NCBI GenBank assembly: GCA_964559435.1
Contig: CAZLHI010000010.1
Location: 33,521 to 97,520, forward strand
DNA from: Hebobacterum sp964559435
GTDB taxonomy: Bacteria > Armatimonadota > Hebobacteria > Hebobacterales > Hebobacteraceae
Length of the DNA: 64,000 nucleotides
Direction: 5' to 3'
The notes below the pieces were generated by a model. The model was not told the DNA's origin. It saw only the letters and a list, made by a program, of their open reading frames with translations, and searched no databases. Below, one piece after another: positions 44,574 to 53,409 of the stretch. A program made the translations under genes and the position numbers. The stretch's first letter is position 1. Each line of letters starts with the position of its first letter.

Positions 44574-44891
44574 ATAACACTGTTCACAGCGTGTGGAGAA
44601 CACATGATCGGGCTGCGTGACAATCATGGCCACTCTCCTGATGTCAGCGGGGCACACAAGTCCCCGCAGGATTAAGAGTGCCATGTGGACAATTCTCCCA
44701 CGAGGAGGGCTAGCCGCGCACAGTTTCCCCCACTTCCACAGCATCTTAAGTGATTATCAGTAGTTTATATATATAATCTTCTAAGGCCACATCAGATCGC
44801 ACTGTCCACAGTAGCAGCGAAAGGTTTCTGTCGTCCTGAATAGAAAGCAAGTACGAAGTTCCTACTCTTCTCATAACAGGGGGAACATCCG
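44574..44891. other. Probable oriC between dnaA and dnaN
   Basis: This 318-bp gap has DnaA-box-like sites TGTGGAGAA (44592-44600, reverse), TGTGGACAA (44684-44692, reverse; reads TTGTCCACA), and CTGTCCACA (44802-44810). A distinct AT-rich block at about 44751-44785 (including TTTATATATATAAT) stands out against the GC-rich genome and is a good candidate unwinding element. A GCGGGG/CCCCGC hairpin lies at 44647-44667. No gene is present. Confidence 0.75.
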
Positions 44892-46010
44892 GTGAAGGTC
44901 TCCTGCAACCGAAGAATGTTGCACGAAGCCCTACAGCACGTCAGCCGAGTGATCTCCGGGCGGACGACGTTACCTATTCTGAGCAACCTTCTCCTTAAGG
45001 CGGGGGAGGACAAGCTCCGCATCGTGGGCTATGACATGGAGGTGGGGGCTCAGAGCGCGGTGCCCATCGAGGTGAGCGAAGAGGGTGCGATCACCGTACC
45101 GGCGCGGATGCTGGTGGACGTAGTGGCTGGGCTTCCGGACGCTACCATTGAGATGCGCAGCGAGGACCGCGCTATATTGGGGCTAACTTGTGGTCGCTCC
45201 GAATACACCATCAACGGCCTGCCGGCCGAGGAATATCCTGCGCTGCCCGAGGTCTCGGGCGATGTTTCGTTTGAGATGACGCAGGCCGGCATGCGGGACC
45301 TGATACGGGCCACGGTATTTGCCTCATCAACCGATGAAACGAGGGCAATCCTCACTGGTGTCCTTGTAAAGCGCGGTGATGGCGGCGTGCAGATGGTGGC
45401 CACGGATAGCTACCGCCTGGCTGTCAAGACCGCCTCCAGTGGGAGTGTGAAAGGGGAAAGCGGCGATCAGCAGTGGCAGGTCATTGTGCCAGCGCGGGCC
45501 CTCCAGGAACTGAACCGGATGCTGGACCCTGGTGATGAGGAGACAGGTGTCAAGGTTTCCGTGGCGGAGCAGCAGATTGGGTTTGAGGTCGGCCCGTACA
45601 TTCTGATCTCACGGCTGATTGAGGGACAGTTCCCCAACTACGACCGCGTAATCCCGACGGAGACGGAGCGTAAGATCGTCGTCAACCGTGAGGACCTCGA
45701 GGCGGCCATCAAGAGGGCCGCCATCGTAGCTCGTGCCGAGGCGAGCAAGCTTGTCTTCCGCGCGCAAGCGGGAGTGTTGACGATAACGGCTGAGAGCGGC
45801 GAGGTGGGCCGAGCGCATGAGGAGCTGGCCGCCCAGGTGGAAGGTGAAGAGATGCAGATGGCATTCAACGCCGAGTATCTGAGCGACGTCCTCTCGGTGA
45901 TCGGCTCTGATACTGTGGTCTGGGAGTTGACCGGGCCGCTCAGTTCGGGGCTGCTGAAGGGTTCCGACGACCCGGACTACATCTACGTCGTGATGCCGAT
46001 GCAGCTGTAG
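44892..46010 (+). CDS. dnaN: DNA polymerase III subunit beta (sliding clamp)
   Basis: 372 residues from GTG 44892. Three clamp domains can be followed: ALQHVSRVISGRTTLPILSN opens domain I, TRAILTGVLVKRGDGGVQMV lies in domain II, and the ending DPDYIYVVMPMQL is the usual C-terminus. It tethers polymerase III to DNA. The standard dnaA-dnaN-recF order is kept. Confidence 0.96.
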   Translation: MKVSCNRRMLHEALQHVSRVISGRTTLPILSNLLLKAGEDKLRIVGYDMEVGAQSAVPIEVSEEGAITVPARMLVDVVAGLPDATIEMRSEDRAILGLTCGRSEYTINGLPAEEYPALPEVSGDVSFEMTQAGMRDLIRATVFASSTDETRAILTGVLVKRGDGGVQMVATDSYRLAVKTASSGSVKGESGDQQWQVIVPARALQELNRMLDPGDEETGVKVSVAEQQIGFEVGPYILISRLIEGQFPNYDRVIPTETERKIVVNREDLEAAIKRAAIVARAEASKLVFRAQAGVLTITAESGEVGRAHEELAAQVEGEEMQMAFNAEYLSDVLSVIGSDTVVWELTGPLSSGLLKGSDDPDYIYVVMPMQL

Positions 46011-46053
46011 CGTTGGACCGGGAACAGGGCCCTTTTCCGGTAGCACCTGAGGC

Positions 46054-47245
46054 ATGCGAGGCGGCTCCGCGCACGGCGGGGGTGCCTCGCTTTCATGCCC
46101 GGTGCCGGCATCCGTGTATCTCCGCCATTTGGAGATGATAGATTTCCGCAATTACGCACAGCTCGCGCAGGAACTGCCTGCGGGCGTTGCGGTGCCCCAC
46201 GGGCGGAACGGAGCGGCAAAGACCGACCTCCTCGGGGGTATCTGCGTGTGTGGGTCGGGGGACTGTCCTCGCACGAGGACCAGCGAGGAGATTGTGCGGC
46301 CTGGGTGCCGGCATGGCTTTGTGCGGAGCGACCGTGTACGTTCAGAACGCAGCACGGGGATCGAGGTGGGCCTTGCGAGCACCGGGCAGCGACAGACCAA
46401 GATCGATGGGGTGGCGGGCCGTCGCGCTGATCTGATTGGCGTGGCACCGGCGCCGTTGTTGTGGGCAGAGGATATCGAGATGGTGAGGGGCGAGCCATCC
46501 GGCCGCCGGCGGCTGCTCGACAGAGAGCTGTCGGCGGTGAGGCGGACGTATTACTGCCATCTGAGTCGCTATCGCCGGACCCTGGACCATCGGAAGAAGG
46601 TGTTGAAGGCGGTACGCGAGCGGCGATCGGCCGGGGAAGCACCGCTGCCCTGGGAGAAGGCCGCTTCCCGCCAGGGCGTGAGGGTCGTGGTGGAGCGAGT
46701 TCATCTCCTTGCTTGTGTCTGAAGCCGAGCGAGCGCACGAAATGCCGACAGGGGGACAGAAAAAGCTCTCCGTTGTGTACAGGCCCTCATTTGCCTCGCC
46801 CCCTGGACAAAGCTTCGCGGTTGGTGGCAAGGATGAGCGGCGGCCGGTGGAAGAAGTGACGCACGCTCTGTCGGCCGGTCTGGAGCGGGGTGGAAGCGTG
46901 GACATACAGTATGGCATCACGACTGTGGGGTCGCGCCGGGACGACGTCGAGCTCTCGCTCGACGGGGAGCCGGTCCGGTCCTTTGCCTCTCAGGGGGAGC
47001 AGCGAAGTTGCGCGCTCGCGATGACGACGGCTCTGGCGGCGGCCGTCCGCGCAATGAGTCACCAAGCCCCGTTGCTCCTGCTCGACGATGTGCCGTCGGA
47101 ACTCGATGAGCGTGACCGCCGGGGCGTGTTCGGCGCATGCGGCGCGCAGCAGATGATAGTGACCCGCCGGGACCAGCACTGCGTCCCTGGGGAGGTACGA
47201 TCCGACTCAACGGTGTTCGGGGTGAAAGAGGGGAGCCTGAGGTGA
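46054..47245 (+). pseudogene. recF: recF, frameshifted and with altered Walker A
   Basis: Two overlapping reading frames together cover a RecF-length protein. The first (46054-46722) has LEMIDFRNYAQLAQELP, a Walker A that reads GRNGAAKT instead of G-x-N-G-x-G-K-T, and AEDIEMVRGEPSGRRRLLD. The second (46682-47245) continues with SEFISLLVSEAERAHE, the signature SFASQGEQRSCALAM, and Walker B LLLLDDVPSELDERD. The break is near 46690-46700, where frame 1 passes to frame 2. Either a sequencing/assembly indel or true decay explains it; the Gly-to-Ala change in Walker A favours relaxed constraint. RecF normally loads RecA at gaps. Confidence 0.75.
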
Positions 47246-47249
47246 AGCA

Positions 47250-47825
47250 ATGGCAGGTCGCGGCGAAGCCAGTCTGGGCCGGCTGATCGAAGGCGTGCTT
47301 GCGAACCTCGACCTGAGGACGCGTTTCCGGGAGCACCTTGCGGTCGTGGCCTGGTCCGACATTGCGGGGCGAGTGGTAGCCGCGCACTCGCAGGCGGAGG
47401 CGGTTCGCGACGGTGTGCTCATCGTATCCGCCGATACGCCTGCCTGGGCGAACGAGCTCCAGATGCGTCGGCAGGAGCTCCTGAAGCTGGTGGAGGGAAG
47501 GGTCGGCTCGGGTGTGATACGGGACATTCACTTCAGATCCGGCGCGCGCCGGCGCGGGCGGCATACCCGGGGTCGCGGGCAGGCGCCCGCGGAGGTGAGG
47601 CTGTCCGGTCGTCAGCAGAGGCGCATCGCCGAGGCCGCGGCCAAGATCGATGACGGGGAACTGCGGTGCAGGGCCGAGCGCGCGTTCACCTCTTTGGTTC
47701 GTATGGCCGAATGGCGAAGGCGCAGCGGGTGGCGGCGATGTCGGCGATGTGGGCGGTGGCAGAGGGTGGGCCGTCGCTGGTGCGCCTCGTGCACTCATTC
47801 GGGCGCACGGAGACGAAGAAGGTGA
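47250..47825 (+). CDS. DUF721/DciA-like protein with C-terminal zinc ribbon
   Basis: 191 residues, starting 5 bp after recF. The N-terminal KH-like DUF721 domain (about 8-95) includes VAWSDIAGRVVAAHSQAEAV and VLIVSADTPAWANELQMRRQ. A basic linker and a helical region follow. The C-terminus has CRRCGRWQRVGRRWCASC, two CxxC pairs that should bind one zinc. DciA proteins assist loading of the replicative helicase; position beside dnaA-dnaN-recF fits. The zinc-ribbon extension is unusual for simple DciA. Confidence 0.78.
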   Translation: MAGRGEASLGRLIEGVLANLDLRTRFREHLAVVAWSDIAGRVVAAHSQAEAVRDGVLIVSADTPAWANELQMRRQELLKLVEGRVGSGVIRDIHFRSGARRRGRHTRGRGQAPAEVRLSGRQQRRIAEAAAKIDDGELRCRAERAFTSLVRMAEWRRRSGWRRCRRCGRWQRVGRRWCASCTHSGARRRRR

Positions 47826-47949
47826 GGGGGACCGGTGGCAGCCCGAGGCGGGTGTTTGTGTTGGGCTGGGGGGATTGTCCGCGGGTGATCGGCGTGGGGG
47901 AGCAGGCCGATGTTGCGGGTCGCGGGGACTTGACGGGGGAGAGAAGGCG

Positions 47950-50457
47950 ATGATCGAAGCAGTCATAATCGCGGGTGGGGAGGGCGCTCGCTTGCGGCCT
48001 CTGACCTGTGACTTGCCCAAGCCAATGGCGCCGGTCGCGAACCGGCCGATCATGCACTACATCCTCAGCTTGCTCCGGAGAATGGGGGTCCCCAAGGGAT
48101 TCGCCACCCTCCACTACCTGGCCGATGAGGTGGAGAGCTATTTCGGGGACGGCGCGGACTTTGGGATTGAGCTTGAGTACGCGGTGGAGGACGCGCCCCT
48201 GGGCACAGCGGGCTCGGTCCGGCGCCTGATCGGCCGCCTCAAAGACACCTTCTTGATCATCAGCGGCGACGCGCTGACCGACTTCGATCTGCGTCCGGCC
48301 GTCGAGTTCCATAGGGCACGAGGAGCGGTCGCCACGCTTGTTCTTACCAGGGTGCCCGACCCCTTGGAATACGGTCTCGTGATAGTGGACGGCGAGGGCA
48401 CGATCCAGAGATTCCTCGAGAAGCCGAGCCCAGGGGAGGTGTTCTCCGACACGGTCAATACCGGTATCTACCTACTCGAACCTGAGGTACTCGAACACGT
48501 TCCCGCCGAGCGCCAGTACGACTTCAGCAAGGATCTCTATCCTGCTCTGCTGAGCGAGGGCAAGCTGCTCTGCGGCTATGTTGCCGACGGATACTGGACC
48601 GATATCGGGAGTCTCGAGCAGTACCAAGTGGCGAATCACGACTGCCTGCTCGGGAAGGTGCAGGCTGATCTGCCCGGGGAGGCGACGGGCGAGGGAATGT
48701 GGCTTGGCGAGAACACGTGGGTCCACCCCGGGGCCGAGCTTCGAGCGCCGGTGCTCATTGGACACGGATGCAGCATCGGCCCGGGCGCGCAGGTCGGGCC
48801 GCTCAGCGTGGTTGGGGATAACTGCGTGATCGAGGCGGGTGCGCAGGTGGAGCATTCCGTCATATGGAGCGGTAGCTACGTTGGTCACGGCGCGCGAGTC
48901 AAGGCGGCGACCGTCTGCCGGAACGTGGTGGCGAAGCGAAACGTGACGATCAACGAGGGCGCGGTGGTAGGCGACCGCTGTCTGCTGGAGGAGGGAACCT
49001 CGGTGATGCCCCGGATCCGTATGTGGCCGGACAAGGTCACCGAGCGCGGCTCGAAGGTCACCATGAGCCTGATCTGGGGCACGAAGTGGCCGGGCGCCCT
49101 GTTCGGCGCGAGCGGGGTCATGGGCCTGGCGAACATCGAGATAACACCGGAGTTCGCGGCCAAGCTCGGGGCGGCGTTCGGCGCTTACCTGGAGGCCGGC
49201 GCCCAGGTGATCACGAGTCGGGACTCACATCACGCCTCGCGAATGATCAAGCGAGCCATCATAGCTGGCCTGATGTCGGTCGGGGCGAATGTGCTGGACC
49301 TACGGATCATGCCGGGGGCGGTGGCGCGCCATATGGCCAACATGTCGGGAGCGGCCGGCGGCATCCACGTCGCCGCCTCGCCGACGGAGCCGGGCCAGAT
49401 AATCGTCGAGTTCTTCGATGGCACCGGGAAGAACCTCGATCGCAACGCCGACCGGACGATTGAGAGCATCTTCTTCCGGGAGGACTTCCGGCGCGCTCCG
49501 CTCGAGGCGGTGGGCAGCCTCGAATTCCTCGGCCGGACGATGGAGTACTACACCGAGGATTTCCTGAATTTCCTGGACGCCACGGCAATATCGCGCTGGC
49601 GGCCGAAGCTCGTCATCGACTATGCCTACGGGCCGCTGTGCCTGCTCATGCCTCAGGTCCTCGGGCGGCTCGGGTGCGAATCCACTGCGCTGAACGCCTT
49701 CGTCGATCCGACGCGCTCGCAGGAGCCTTGGTCCTCCAGAAGCGAGCGGGTGGTGGAGATGGGGGATGTTGTCCCCGCCCTCAAGGCCGACCTTGGTTTG
49801 CTGATGGGAAGCCATGGCGAGCGCTTCGCGGTCATAGACGAGATTGGCGAACCTGTGGTGGGCGATGACCTCCTACTGGTGTTCGTGGACCTCGTCCTTC
49901 ACGACGCGGGCGACGGGGCGCGTGTGGCGGTTCCCTTCAACGCGACCTCGGGAGTGGAGGAGATATGCGGACGCTACAGTGCCACCGCCATCAGGACGAA
50001 GGCGGATTCCCGCTCGCTGATGGAGACGGCGGGAAGCACGCCCGACCTCGTCTTCGCGGGCAACAGTGAAGGCGGCTTCATCTTCCCGCGCTTCCTCCCC
50101 GCCTTCGACGCCATGCTGGCCGTCGGGAAGCTGCTGGAGCTTCTGGCGACGAGCGGCCAACGGCTGAGCGAGATTCGCGCTCGCATGCCGACGTACTATC
50201 GTGCGCGGGCTCAAGTGCAGTGCCCGTGGGAGCACAAGGGCGCGGTGATGCGCCGCCTCCACGAGGAGAGCCGTAAGCTGCACGTTGAGGACCTCGATGG
50301 AATCAAGATCCGCCTGGATGGCGGCTGGGTGCTGGTTTTCCCGGACGTCTCAGCGCCGCTGTTCCATATCCACTCCGAGAGCGGCGATGGCGACACGGCC
50401 CGGCGGGTGGTCGACCAGTACGTGGCTCGCATCGACGAGCTGCAGGCAGGGCTTTAG
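47950..50457 (+). CDS. Mannose-1-phosphate guanylyltransferase-like protein fused to a phosphomannomutase-like domain
   Basis: 835 residues from ATG 47950; an open frame extends further upstream through dciA but lacks a good start. Residues 1-230 are a nucleotidyltransferase: AVIIAGGEGARLRPLTCDLP with the nucleotide-binding Gly loop, and LIISGDALTDFDL with metal ligands. About 250-370 form left-handed beta-helix repeats. From about 390 a phosphohexomutase-like domain follows, but the usual TASHNP serine loop reads HVAASPTEPGQI, so the phosphoserine step is probably lost. Such fusions supply GDP-mannose or similar activated sugars for surface polysaccharides. Confidence 0.82.
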   Translation: MIEAVIIAGGEGARLRPLTCDLPKPMAPVANRPIMHYILSLLRRMGVPKGFATLHYLADEVESYFGDGADFGIELEYAVEDAPLGTAGSVRRLIGRLKDTFLIISGDALTDFDLRPAVEFHRARGAVATLVLTRVPDPLEYGLVIVDGEGTIQRFLEKPSPGEVFSDTVNTGIYLLEPEVLEHVPAERQYDFSKDLYPALLSEGKLLCGYVADGYWTDIGSLEQYQVANHDCLLGKVQADLPGEATGEGMWLGENTWVHPGAELRAPVLIGHGCSIGPGAQVGPLSVVGDNCVIEAGAQVEHSVIWSGSYVGHGARVKAATVCRNVVAKRNVTINEGAVVGDRCLLEEGTSVMPRIRMWPDKVTERGSKVTMSLIWGTKWPGALFGASGVMGLANIEITPEFAAKLGAAFGAYLEAGAQVITSRDSHHASRMIKRAIIAGLMSVGANVLDLRIMPGAVARHMANMSGAAGGIHVAASPTEPGQIIVEFFDGTGKNLDRNADRTIESIFFREDFRRAPLEAVGSLEFLGRTMEYYTEDFLNFLDATAISRWRPKLVIDYAYGPLCLLMPQVLGRLGCESTALNAFVDPTRSQEPWSSRSERVVEMGDVVPALKADLGLLMGSHGERFAVIDEIGEPVVGDDLLLVFVDLVLHDAGDGARVAVPFNATSGVEEICGRYSATAIRTKADSRSLMETAGSTPDLVFAGNSEGGFIFPRFLPAFDAMLAVGKLLELLATSGQRLSEIRARMPTYYRARAQVQCPWEHKGAVMRRLHEESRKLHVEDLDGIKIRLDGGWVLVFPDVSAPLFHIHSESGDGDTARRVVDQYVARIDELQAGL

Positions 50458-50496
50458 GTCCACCTCCCGCCCAGTTCGCGTTTGTGCAGGATTTCC

Positions 50497-50526
50497 TTGA
50501 GTCAACTGCCCGTTCTCTGATACATT
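50497..50526 (+). promoter_or_regulatory. Probable rtcB promoter
   Basis: TTGAGT (50497-50502) and TACATT (50521-50526), 18-base spacer, 59 bp before the rtcB start. Confidence 0.5.
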
Positions 50527-50585
50527 GTCTGTATCCGACCTGAAGCGCCGAACCGCAGAAAGTCGAGAAGTGGGGAGAGGATGCT

Positions 50586-52046
50586 ATGCCACGGCAGTGG
50601 AGCGGACTTATCGAACGGATCGACGAGTATCGCTGGCGCATTCCGCGAAAGTACAAACCGGAGATGCGCAGCGATGCGATAGTCTACGCCTCGGGCGAGA
50701 TGATGCGAGAGATCAAATCGGACAACTCGCTCGAGCAGGTGGCCAATGTGGCCTGTCTGCCTGGGCTGATCGGCAACTCCATGGCCATGCCGGACATCCA
50801 CTATGGGTATGGGTTCCCCATCGGCGGGGTGGCCGCGACCGACGTGAAGGAGGGCGTGGTCTCACCGGGCGGGGTGGGCTATGACATCAACTGCGGCGTC
50901 CGCCTGTTGCGCACGAACCTCGCTCGCAAGGAAGTCGAGCCGAAGATAAAGGACATAGTAAATCAACTGTTCGTCGACGTTCCTTCCGGGGTCGGGAGCA
51001 AGGGGAAGGTGCGAGTCAATGCCGCCGAGCTGAGGAAAGTGCTCACAGAGGGCTCCCGCTGGGGTGTCGCCCGCGGCATGGGCTGGTCCGAGGACCCCGA
51101 CCACATCGAGGGAGGTGGCCGCATCGAGGGGGCGGACCCGAGCGTGCTATCGGAGCGCGCCATCGAGCGCGGGCGCCCGCAGCTCGGCACGCTTGGGGCT
51201 GGCAACCACTTCCTCGAGGTGCAGGTCGTGGACCAGATCTTCGATGCGGAGGCCGCGGAGGCCCTTGGCGTTGCCGAGGTCGGCCAGGTCACCGTCATGA
51301 TCCATACGGGATCGCGCGGCCTGGGCTATCAGGTGTGCGACGACTCGCTCAAAGTGATGCAGCGGGCCGTGAACAAGTACGGCCTCCAGCTCCCCGACAG
51401 GCAACTCGCCTGCGCCCCGGTGCAATCGCCGGAGGGGCAGAGCTACCTGGCCGGGATGGCGGCGGCTGCGAACTACGCCTGGGCCAATCGCCAATGCATC
51501 ACTCACTGGACGCGGGAGGCCTTCGAGCGCGTGTTTGGCACGGGCGCCCGGAAGCTCGGCCTGGAGATCGTCTACGATGTAGCCCACAACGTCGCCAAGA
51601 TCGAGGAGCACGAGGTGGGCGGCGTCCGCAAGACCCTTTGCGTCCACCGAAAGGGCGCCACGCGGGCCTTTGGGCCGGGCGGGCCGGAGCTGATTCCGCT
51701 CCACCGGAAGACCGGCCAGCCGGTCATCGTCCCGGGCAGCATGGGCACTGCCTCCTATTTGTGCGTGGGGACGGAGCGGGCGATGAAGGAGACATGGGGC
51801 TCCACCTGTCATGGCGCAGGGCGGGTGATGAGCCGGCACGCCGCCATCCGACAGGGCCGGGGACGCAACATCGCCAGGGAACTCGAGTCGAAGGGGATCT
51901 ACACGCGGGCAGCCAGCCGCCAGGTGCTGGCCGAAGAAATGCCGGAGGCATACAAAGACGTCGATGAGGTCGTGCGGACCTGCCACGGGGCCGGCATCTC
52001 GAAGCTGGTCGCGAGGCTGATTCCGCTCGGCGTGATGAAGGGCTAG
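50586..52046 (+). CDS. rtcB: RNA-splicing ligase RtcB
   Basis: 486 residues, the usual length. GGVGYDINCGVRLLRTNL contains the Mn-binding Asp and Cys. GTLGAGNHFLEVQVVD, MIHTGSRGLGYQV, VHRKGATRAFGPG and TCHGAGRVMSR give the remaining metal and GTP sites, with a catalytic His near the end (VVRTCHGAGISKLVARLIPL). It joins RNA 3'-phosphate or 2',3'-cyclic phosphate ends to 5'-OH ends. There is no RtcA gene or sigma54 regulator beside it, so its trigger is unclear. Confidence 0.95.
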   Translation: MPRQWSGLIERIDEYRWRIPRKYKPEMRSDAIVYASGEMMREIKSDNSLEQVANVACLPGLIGNSMAMPDIHYGYGFPIGGVAATDVKEGVVSPGGVGYDINCGVRLLRTNLARKEVEPKIKDIVNQLFVDVPSGVGSKGKVRVNAAELRKVLTEGSRWGVARGMGWSEDPDHIEGGGRIEGADPSVLSERAIERGRPQLGTLGAGNHFLEVQVVDQIFDAEAAEALGVAEVGQVTVMIHTGSRGLGYQVCDDSLKVMQRAVNKYGLQLPDRQLACAPVQSPEGQSYLAGMAAAANYAWANRQCITHWTREAFERVFGTGARKLGLEIVYDVAHNVAKIEEHEVGGVRKTLCVHRKGATRAFGPGGPELIPLHRKTGQPVIVPGSMGTASYLCVGTERAMKETWGSTCHGAGRVMSRHAAIRQGRGRNIARELESKGIYTRAASRQVLAEEMPEAYKDVDEVVRTCHGAGISKLVARLIPLGVMKG

Positions 52047-52105
52047 CCAAAAGGAGCGCCTGCCCGCTGCGCAGAAAGGCGACATGGGTTCTGCCCGCCT
52101 CGTCC

Positions 52106-53398
52106 ATGCTTCGATTTCTGCACCGCACCTATGTCGCCGTCTTTCGCAGCTATCCGATGCTTGCTCGGATGGCGGCGGTCGCGCTGCTGGCCGAGATGCT
52201 CTTCGCCTCCGTCAACAACTACGCCCTGTCCTTCTATGTTCTGGATGACCTGAAGCAGGCCGGCCGCACTCTCGGCATACTTGCATCGACCTTCCTCGTC
52301 GTCGAGATGCTGCTGAAGCTTCCCTTCGGCCACCTCTCGGATCGCTACGGAAGGCGCCTCTTCGCCTCGGCCGGTCTCTCGCTCTGTGTGCTGACCCCCG
52401 CCGTTATCTGCATCGTGCCGATCGACGTGTTCGTGGCAACGCCCGTGCTGGTCTTCGTGCTCCTGATCCCGCTGCGGGCGCTGGACGGCACGGGCGCGGC
52501 TGCGCTCTGGCCTCCGCTGTTCGCGGGGGTCCCCGATAACGTCCCCCAGGATCGCCGCGGCCTCGCTATGAGCGTGATGAACACGTCCTATCTGGCCGGG
52601 CTGGCGCTCGGGCCGAGCCTGGCCGGACTCGCCATGAGACTCGCCTCGGGCATGGGGGCCAGCGGGGAGTGGGTCAGCAAGGCCCCCTTCGCCCTGGCTG
52701 GGACGGCCGCCGTCGGTGCCGCCGTGGTTGCCAGGACCCTGCCGGAGAGCCGGGGCGCGGTGGCTGAGCGGAAAGAGACAACGCCCGGAGGCAGTATGCC
52801 ACCGGTGAAGCTGATCGCCGTCATCCTGCTAATCTCGTTTGCCGAGATGTTTGCGGTGGGCACGCTGGCCCCGTATATGGCACCCTACATCAAGGAGGTC
52901 TCGGGGATCGCCCGCAGCGACGTGGGTTTGCTGCTGCTTTTGCTGTTCCTCCCGGCCGGCATCCTGGGCATACCGGTCGGCCGCATGGTGGACCGCTGGC
53001 CCCGCAATCGCGTAGTTCAGGCGGCCATGGCAACCGCGGCGGCGGGGCTGTGGCTTGTTCCCTTCTGCGCCTCCCTTGTCACGCTTCTAATGGCGGGCGT
53101 AGTCGTGATGTTCGGTTTCCTGTTCGGGCTCCCGGCGTGGCTTGCGCTGGTGGCCGACAGCGCTCCAAAGGGCAAGCGGGGAATGATGATGGGGCTCATG
53201 TCCACAGGACAGGGAGCGGGCGCGTTTCTCGGGCCGCTGCTAGGCGGCTATCTCTGGGACATCGACATCCACTACCCCTGGTATGCCGCAGCGGGCGTGT
53301 TGGCCGCGGCGGCCGCGGCGGCCCTCTGCTGCCTTGGGGCGCGCTGGGGAGGCGGCGCGGCGCACGTCGGCGAACCCCGAGGCTTGAGGAGGGCTTGA
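52106..53398 (+). CDS. Major facilitator superfamily transporter
   Basis: 430 residues with about 12 hydrophobic segments. The inter-helix 2-3 signature is GHLSDRYGRRLFASAG, typical of MFS drug and metabolite exporters. A second copy-like motif, IPVGRMVDRWPRNRVV, occurs at the start of the second half, and KGKRGMMMGLMSTGQGAGAF follows later. The substrate cannot be told. It follows rtcB by 59 bp and precedes the exchanger by 11 bp, so it is likely co-transcribed with the downstream gene. Confidence 0.83.
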   Translation: MLRFLHRTYVAVFRSYPMLARMAAVALLAEMLFASVNNYALSFYVLDDLKQAGRTLGILASTFLVVEMLLKLPFGHLSDRYGRRLFASAGLSLCVLTPAVICIVPIDVFVATPVLVFVLLIPLRALDGTGAAALWPPLFAGVPDNVPQDRRGLAMSVMNTSYLAGLALGPSLAGLAMRLASGMGASGEWVSKAPFALAGTAAVGAAVVARTLPESRGAVAERKETTPGGSMPPVKLIAVILLISFAEMFAVGTLAPYMAPYIKEVSGIARSDVGLLLLLLFLPAGILGIPVGRMVDRWPRNRVVQAAMATAAAGLWLVPFCASLVTLLMAGVVVMFGFLFGLPAWLALVADSAPKGKRGMMMGLMSTGQGAGAFLGPLLGGYLWDIDIHYPWYAAAGVLAAAAAAALCCLGARWGGGAAHVGEPRGLRRA

Positions 53399-53409
53399 GC
53401 AGCTGAGCC

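Noticed and set aside
46917..48053. 378-residue minus-strand frame across recF, dciA and the next gene
   Set aside because: Pro/Arg/Ser-rich, crosses three genes, no start context.
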